From positions 1 through 34,252 of IMG/VR virus record IMGVR_UViG_3300025425_001033: 34,252 nt of DNA. One strand, written 5' to 3'. Of this stretch, positions 31,362 through 34,252 are shown piece by piece. The translations under genes and the position numbers were made by a program. This DNA is from a virus. The notes under the pieces are model-generated. The model made no database searches. It saw only the letters and a program-made list of their open reading frames with translations, and was not told the origin of the DNA. Within the stretch, counting starts at the first letter, position 1. Each line of letters starts with the position of its first letter.

Positions 31362-31751
31362 TCATGATACTTCGCTTTTGCTTTTATTAATAGGCACTAC
31401 GTTAATGTACCCCATTTCTCGCGCTGTGTTAAGACCTTCTTCGCCTAACACTTGCATAGCAATAGTTCGAAACCATCCATCTACAATCTGTTCGTTTGAC
31501 TCACCGCTATAACCAGCATCAAGTAGTTCTTCAATAAACTGATTATTCCAATCAAGCTCAAAGAAACCGTTCTTAATATTCTTTGGATTAATTTGTGTAT
31601 CTAACACAGCAACCCATGCTTCGCCTTTAGCAGTAGCAGCTTCTTTTTCTTTAGCAAGAATTGCTCTGCGTAAATATTCATTAGTAGATTCTACAGGCAT
31701 TTCTTGTTGTACTTTTTCTTCTCTGCCTAGTAGCTTATTGAGCCATTTCAT
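31362..31751 (-). CDS. Conserved phage protein of unknown function
   Basis: The 129-residue protein begins MKWLNKLLGREEK with an amphipathic helix, followed by a long helix NEYLRRAILAKEKEAATAKG, then WVAVLDTQINPKN and GFFELDWNNQFIEELLDAGYSG. It has no known catalytic motif. The ATG overlaps the stop of a tiny upstream frame (TATGA). It lies between the queE/folE genes and the exonuclease gene, and ends just before the exonuclease promoter. Function not known. Confidence 0.65.
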   Translation of the reverse strand: MKWLNKLLGREEKVQQEMPVESTNEYLRRAILAKEKEAATAKGEAWVAVLDTQINPKNIKNGFFELDWNNQFIEELLDAGYSGESNEQIVDGWFRTIAMQVLGEEGLNTAREMGYINVVPINKSKSEVS

Positions 31752-31840
31752 ATGTGTTTCCTTAGTTTATCGATTTGTTCATCTTTGTGTACGCCCTGCC
31801 TAAGGGCGTTAAGCGCATCGTCATCAAGTCCCCCAGGCAT
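31748..31840 (-). CDS. Possible 30-residue coupled peptide downstream of queE
   Basis: An ATG at 31840, inside the last 17 bases of queE, opens a 30-residue frame starting MPGGLDDDALNALRQG and ending DKLRKHI. Its stop overlaps the ATG of the next gene. The 72-base stretch between queE and the next gene has no other use, and the sequence reads as one acidic helix. The larger frame in this phase, up to 32242, is a shadow of queE. The evidence is position and composition only. Confidence 0.4.
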   Translation of the reverse strand: MPGGLDDDALNALRQGVHKDEQIDKLRKHI

Positions 31841-32696
31841 TTCCGAATAAGCTAATGTGGAGTCTCGGAGTGAATCGGTATCCTTTTGCCATAGCAAGTT
31901 TTGCAACTTCTTGTACGGTAAGGTTATAACCTTCTGTACGACCGCCCATCGGCATAAGATATACTGGAACATTGATCCCAATTTTTCTGTAAGCCTCGAC
32001 AGCTCGATCAACTTCTTCAACGTCAACGCTGTCAGCAACAACAAATTTAAAATACATGTCAGCATTAAGTATAGAGCGGTAATTGGCAGCAACAGCAGGC
32101 TTAATAGCGTCTGTCCAAGATTCACCAGATACGGAGAGCTTGGGCGAACAACTAAACGTTGTTTTAAATCTTGCCTGATTCTTAAGGTAATCGGCAAACT
32201 CCGTGTGTAAAAATTGTGTAGTGTTTGTTTCAAATGTAACATTCTTTAAGTCCTTCATTCTAGGATGCTCAAACAACTCAATATACAAACGCTGCCAAGC
32301 AAGTAGCGGTTCACCGCCAGTGAGAATCAAATGGACATCCTGTCCATTATCCATAGTCCACTTACCTTCTGGAGTAAGCGACAGTATATGTTCTACAACT
32401 TCGTCGATAGTCTTGTCCATTACAAGATGTTTGAACTCAGGATAGATACTTGCGTAAGTGTCGCAGCCAGTAAACACCAGCGGCAAGTCTTCAAATACTT
32501 TTGCAGTTAGATGCACACCGGAGTCAATAAGTTTTTTAACTTCTGGATTATATTTAGCTTTAGGAGTACCACGAGGAAGTCCAAAGTTTTGACAACGGAA
32601 GTTGCAACCATATGTACGTAGGAATACACTAGGTACACCTACATATGCACCTTCGCCTTGTATACTGTAAAAGGCTTCGCTATATCTCAATTTCAT
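31824..32696 (-). CDS. queE: 7-carboxy-7-deazaguanine synthase (radical SAM) with insertion in the cluster motif
   Basis: A 290-residue QueE of the phage type. SIQGEGAYVGVPSVFLRTYGCNFRC has the family's opening: Q-G-E-G at residues 13-16, then C31-x3-C35. Usual QueE proteins have C-x3-C-x2-C-D-[ST]. Here the third Cys with its Asp-Thr comes 42 residues later (C78-D79-T80), after a Lys/Pro-rich insertion. LILTGGEPLLAWQ binds SAM, and FETNTTQFL and SCSPKLSVSGE follow as in QueE. The reaction turns 6-carboxytetrahydropterin into 7-carboxy-7-deazaguanine, the step that forms the 7-deazaguanine core. It overlaps folE by 4 bases. The product serves 7-deazaguanine DNA modification or queuosine. QueD and QueC are not in the window. 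Confidence 0.92.
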   Translation of the reverse strand: MKLRYSEAFYSIQGEGAYVGVPSVFLRTYGCNFRCQNFGLPRGTPKAKYNPEVKKLIDSGVHLTAKVFEDLPLVFTGCDTYASIYPEFKHLVMDKTIDEVVEHILSLTPEGKWTMDNGQDVHLILTGGEPLLAWQRLYIELFEHPRMKDLKNVTFETNTTQFLHTEFADYLKNQARFKTTFSCSPKLSVSGESWTDAIKPAVAANYRSILNADMYFKFVVADSVDVEEVDRAVEAYRKIGINVPVYLMPMGGRTEGYNLTVQEVAKLAMAKGYRFTPRLHISLFGNAWGT

Positions 32697-33385
32697 CGTG
32701 CAAACTCCTGTTGCAGTTTAATATTGTCAAAGAATTCTTTCTTTGTACCAGCATCGTGTTTAAAGCTACCTTCAAGTACAGTAGTTTGTGTAAGACTACT
32801 ATTTGCCATGATGCCGCGATTCTCACAGCATCCGTGTGTTGCTTGAATATACACTCCTAAGTTACTAGTACCTGTAGCAGCTTTAATCTCACGTGCGATG
32901 TCATTACACAGTTCTTCTTGTAATGTACCACGTCTAGCACACCACTGTGCAATACGAGTATATTTGCTAAGACCAATTAACTTTTGAGAAGCAATAATGC
33001 CAATATAAGCAATGCCACTAACGGGCTGGTGATGATGACTGCACATGCTACGCAACTCACTGCGAACAACCAACATGCCTTCATATCTATCCTCGCTGTC
33101 ATTTGGGAACGCCGTTGCACTAGGCATAGGATCATAACGTCCGCTCATAATCTCATTGTAGTACATTTTAGCAAGGCGCTTTGCAGTACCTTTGCTGTTA
33201 GGATCATTTTCACGATCAATTAGCAGTGTGTCAAGTACACTTTCAAATGCTTGTGCAGCTTCGTTGATAAGGATGTCTTTTGTATCATTGGAAATATATT
33301 CGCTGATGTTATCGCCTGCCCAAAAGCGTTTATTTTCCGAGTGCATCTTCTCACGAAGCACTTGAGATAAGTTTTTTTCTGTCAT
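32693..33385 (-). CDS. folE: GTP cyclohydrolase I
   Basis: A 230-residue type I GTP cyclohydrolase. The zinc ligands are C115 and H118 in SMCSHHHQPVSG and C186 in THGCCENRGI. IGLSKYTRI (around 137-145) and ARRGTLQEEL match the GTP pocket, and ANSSLTQTTVLEGSF the C-terminal core. GTP is turned into 7,8-dihydroneopterin triphosphate, the first step toward 6-carboxytetrahydropterin and so toward QueE in the next gene. Folate supply is the alternative, but coupling to queE favours 7-deazaguanine. The length is normal (about 220). GGAGA precedes the ATG and a strong promoter lies just upstream, inside the end of the HIT gene. Confidence 0.95.
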   Translation of the reverse strand: MTEKNLSQVLREKMHSENKRFWAGDNISEYISNDTKDILINEAAQAFESVLDTLLIDRENDPNSKGTAKRLAKMYYNEIMSGRYDPMPSATAFPNDSEDRYEGMLVVRSELRSMCSHHHQPVSGIAYIGIIASQKLIGLSKYTRIAQWCARRGTLQEELCNDIAREIKAATGTSNLGVYIQATHGCCENRGIMANSSLTQTTVLEGSFKHDAGTKKEFFDNIKLQQEFAR

Positions 33386-33428
33386 TTATTTCTCCGAGTT
33401 ATTGACGTGGATGTCTTATATACTATTA

Positions 33429-33457
33429 AGTATACACTGTTATTTAGGCTTTGTCAA
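33429..33457 (-). promoter_or_regulatory. Sigma70-like promoter for folE-queE
   Basis: On the minus strand a perfect TTGACA (33457-33452), a 17-base spacer and TATACT (33434-33429). The -35 lies inside the last codons of the HIT gene. The 58-base gap 33386-33443 would hold a leader of about 37 bases. Confidence 0.75.
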
Positions 33458-33800
33458 GTAGTTTCTTATAATTTCCTTTTTCAGGAATTACGTGCCTTAC
33501 GCCACCTCGAGGATCCGCCATGTCCTCTTTGCGTCGTGGAATCAAATGTACATGAGCATATTCTACAGTTTGTCCTGCCGCTTCGCCTACATTCTGTCCT
33601 ATGTTAAACGCTTCACAATATCCACGTTCTGTCCAATCGTATCCCCACTTGTATGCTGCTTCCCAGCATTTTACAAGATGTTGCCAATCTTCTACTTTAG
33701 GAACAAAAAGAACGTGACCTTCTGTTACCGGAAAGTCGTCCTTATATACTGTAAAGTCTTTTGTATCTACTAATACTTCAGTCCAAGGTTTAGTATTCAT
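33444..33800 (-). CDS. HIT-family hydrolase
   Basis: A histidine-triad protein of 118 residues. FPVTEGHVLFVPK (about 24-36) is the strand with the first conserved His, and VEYAHVHLIPRRK carries the catalytic H-V-H triplet ahead of the usual L-I-P-R. HIT proteins hydrolyse or transfer nucleoside-phosphate groups (AMP-lysine, Ap4A, GDP-sugars). Length is near the family's usual 110-130. The target is unknown; beside folE, queE and a phosphoribosyltransferase it fits nucleotide metabolism. Its start overlaps the upstream phosphoribosyltransferase gene by 11 bases. Confidence 0.88.
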   Translation of the reverse strand: MNTKPWTEVLVDTKDFTVYKDDFPVTEGHVLFVPKVEDWQHLVKCWEAAYKWGYDWTERGYCEAFNIGQNVGEAAGQTVEYAHVHLIPRRKEDMADPRGGVRHVIPEKGNYKKLLDKA

Positions 33801-34252
33801 TAACAGTTTCCCAAGGATAAACTAACCAAACGTCATCTTCTGCTTTGTTAATTTCGTGACAAGTATAATCTACGGTGCCGTTAAACCCACTTGCTAGATT
33901 ATCTGTAAGTGTAGCAAAGCGAACATTCTTATGCCAAACTGTATTCCAAGTTTCTTCATCGGGCAAACAACTGCTCTGCCAATCTTCTTTAATCCAATTG
34001 AATGTAGCACCGCTATTGTTGATATCATCTACAATAAGAATATTCTTACGCAGTGACAGGTCCCATCTTGCACCAGTAATGCCAGTTTCTTCAGCATTAT
34101 TATATCCAAACGCTTCCTCGCTCATCCAAAGATTACTCTCAGGTCCGCATTCACTATCGCGCAAACTAACTTTAAGTGCTTCGCAGCGAACGTTAAGCAT
34201 GTTACTAATGATAGTAGCAGGAATATTGCCGCCACGAGTAATTCCTACAATA
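33790..34252 (-). CDS. Phosphoribosyltransferase, 5' truncated by window edge
   Basis: The frame is open to the right edge: codons from 34251 read IVGITRGGNIPATIISN before the internal Met at 34200, so the true start is outside. ITRGGNIPA is the loop after strand 1 of type I phosphoribosyltransferases (the PPi loop), and NILIVDDINNSGATF is the PRPP-binding motif, with two Asp followed by N-S-G-A-T. About 60 residues follow, including the hood end WLVYPWE. The pattern fits xanthine/guanine/hypoxanthine transferases that make nucleoside monophosphate from a base and PRPP. It overlaps the HIT gene by 11 bases. The base used cannot be decided. Confidence 0.85.
   Translation of the reverse strand, partial: IVGITRGGNIPATIISNMLNVRCEALKVSLRDSECGPESNLWMSEEAFGYNNAEETGITGARWDLSLRKNILIVDDINNSGATFNWIKEDWQSSCLPDEETWNTVWHKNVRFATLTDNLASGFNGTVDYTCHEINKAEDDVWLVYPWETVNEY

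Noticed and set aside
31748-32242. A 164-codon Leu-rich frame with a hydrophobic middle, overlapping queE in another phase
   Set aside because: Most of it lies inside queE, whose motifs are clear. The Leu-rich stretch is what that phase of queE encodes. Only the last 30 codons, beyond most of queE, are kept as a possible small gene.
1-34252. tRNA genes, insertion sequences, integrase, attachment sites or photosynthesis genes
   Set aside because: I looked for transposase and integrase motifs, cloverleaf ends and psbA/psbD-type proteins and saw none. A covariance search was not possible here.

Overview
The window looks like part of the genome of a large, AT-rich, T4-like marine myophage, of the kind that infects cyanobacteria or SAR11-type bacteria. 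The signs are tightly packed genes with 1-20 base overlaps, T4-type late promoter motifs (NATAAATA), strong sigma70-like promoters with exact 17-base spacers, a T4 RNase H-type 5'-3' exonuclease, a MoxR ATPase/VWA pair, phage FolE and QueE, a tail fibre, and many small proteins of the sort seen in marine T4-like phages. No photosynthesis genes, tRNAs, transposases or CRISPR arrays were seen, so the host is left open.

Layout: (A) 1-9058, rightward: a surface-glycan-like block. It holds two paralogous GT-A-like proteins, a radical SAM protein, two paralogous FSGQLR proteins, four SGNH-like proteins and a sugar nucleotidyltransferase-kinase fusion. (B) 9055-17180, leftward: a ten-gene coupled operon with a GT-B-like protein, a free-standing Cys-rich SPASM-like protein, two radical SAM enzymes, a DegT-type aminotransferase, three tandem nitroreductase-like proteins, a NodU/CmcH carbamoyltransferase and a SAM methyltransferase. 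(C) 17268-22882, rightward: an uncharacterised protein, a fatty acid desaturase, a B12-type radical SAM enzyme, a TauD-like dioxygenase, a sulfotransferase and two further Fe/2OG-type oxygenases. B and C fire from face-to-face promoters that share one palindromic -10 element. (D) 22879-34252, leftward: core phage genes. These are another Fe/2OG oxygenase, a tail fibre with an Mtd-like N terminus, small conserved proteins, VWA/peptidase-like protein plus MoxR, RNase H, QueE, FolE, a HIT protein and a phosphoribosyltransferase cut by the window edge.

Blocks A-C (about 23 kb) are accessory and meet each other and block D at convergent stop codons overlapping in TTAA, with no room for terminators. 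Their chemistry (amination, carbamoylation, methylation, sulfation, hydroxylation, radical SAM, nitroreductase) suggests construction or modification of an unusual glycan or small molecule. Block B is the best candidate for an undescribed pathway, but no substrate can be read from sequence. FolE and QueE in block D supply early steps of 7-deazaguanine synthesis, used in phages for DNA modification or host queuosine. No intergenic stretch exceeds 300 bases; the longest is 131 bases (23500-23630), holding a terminator and a late promoter.
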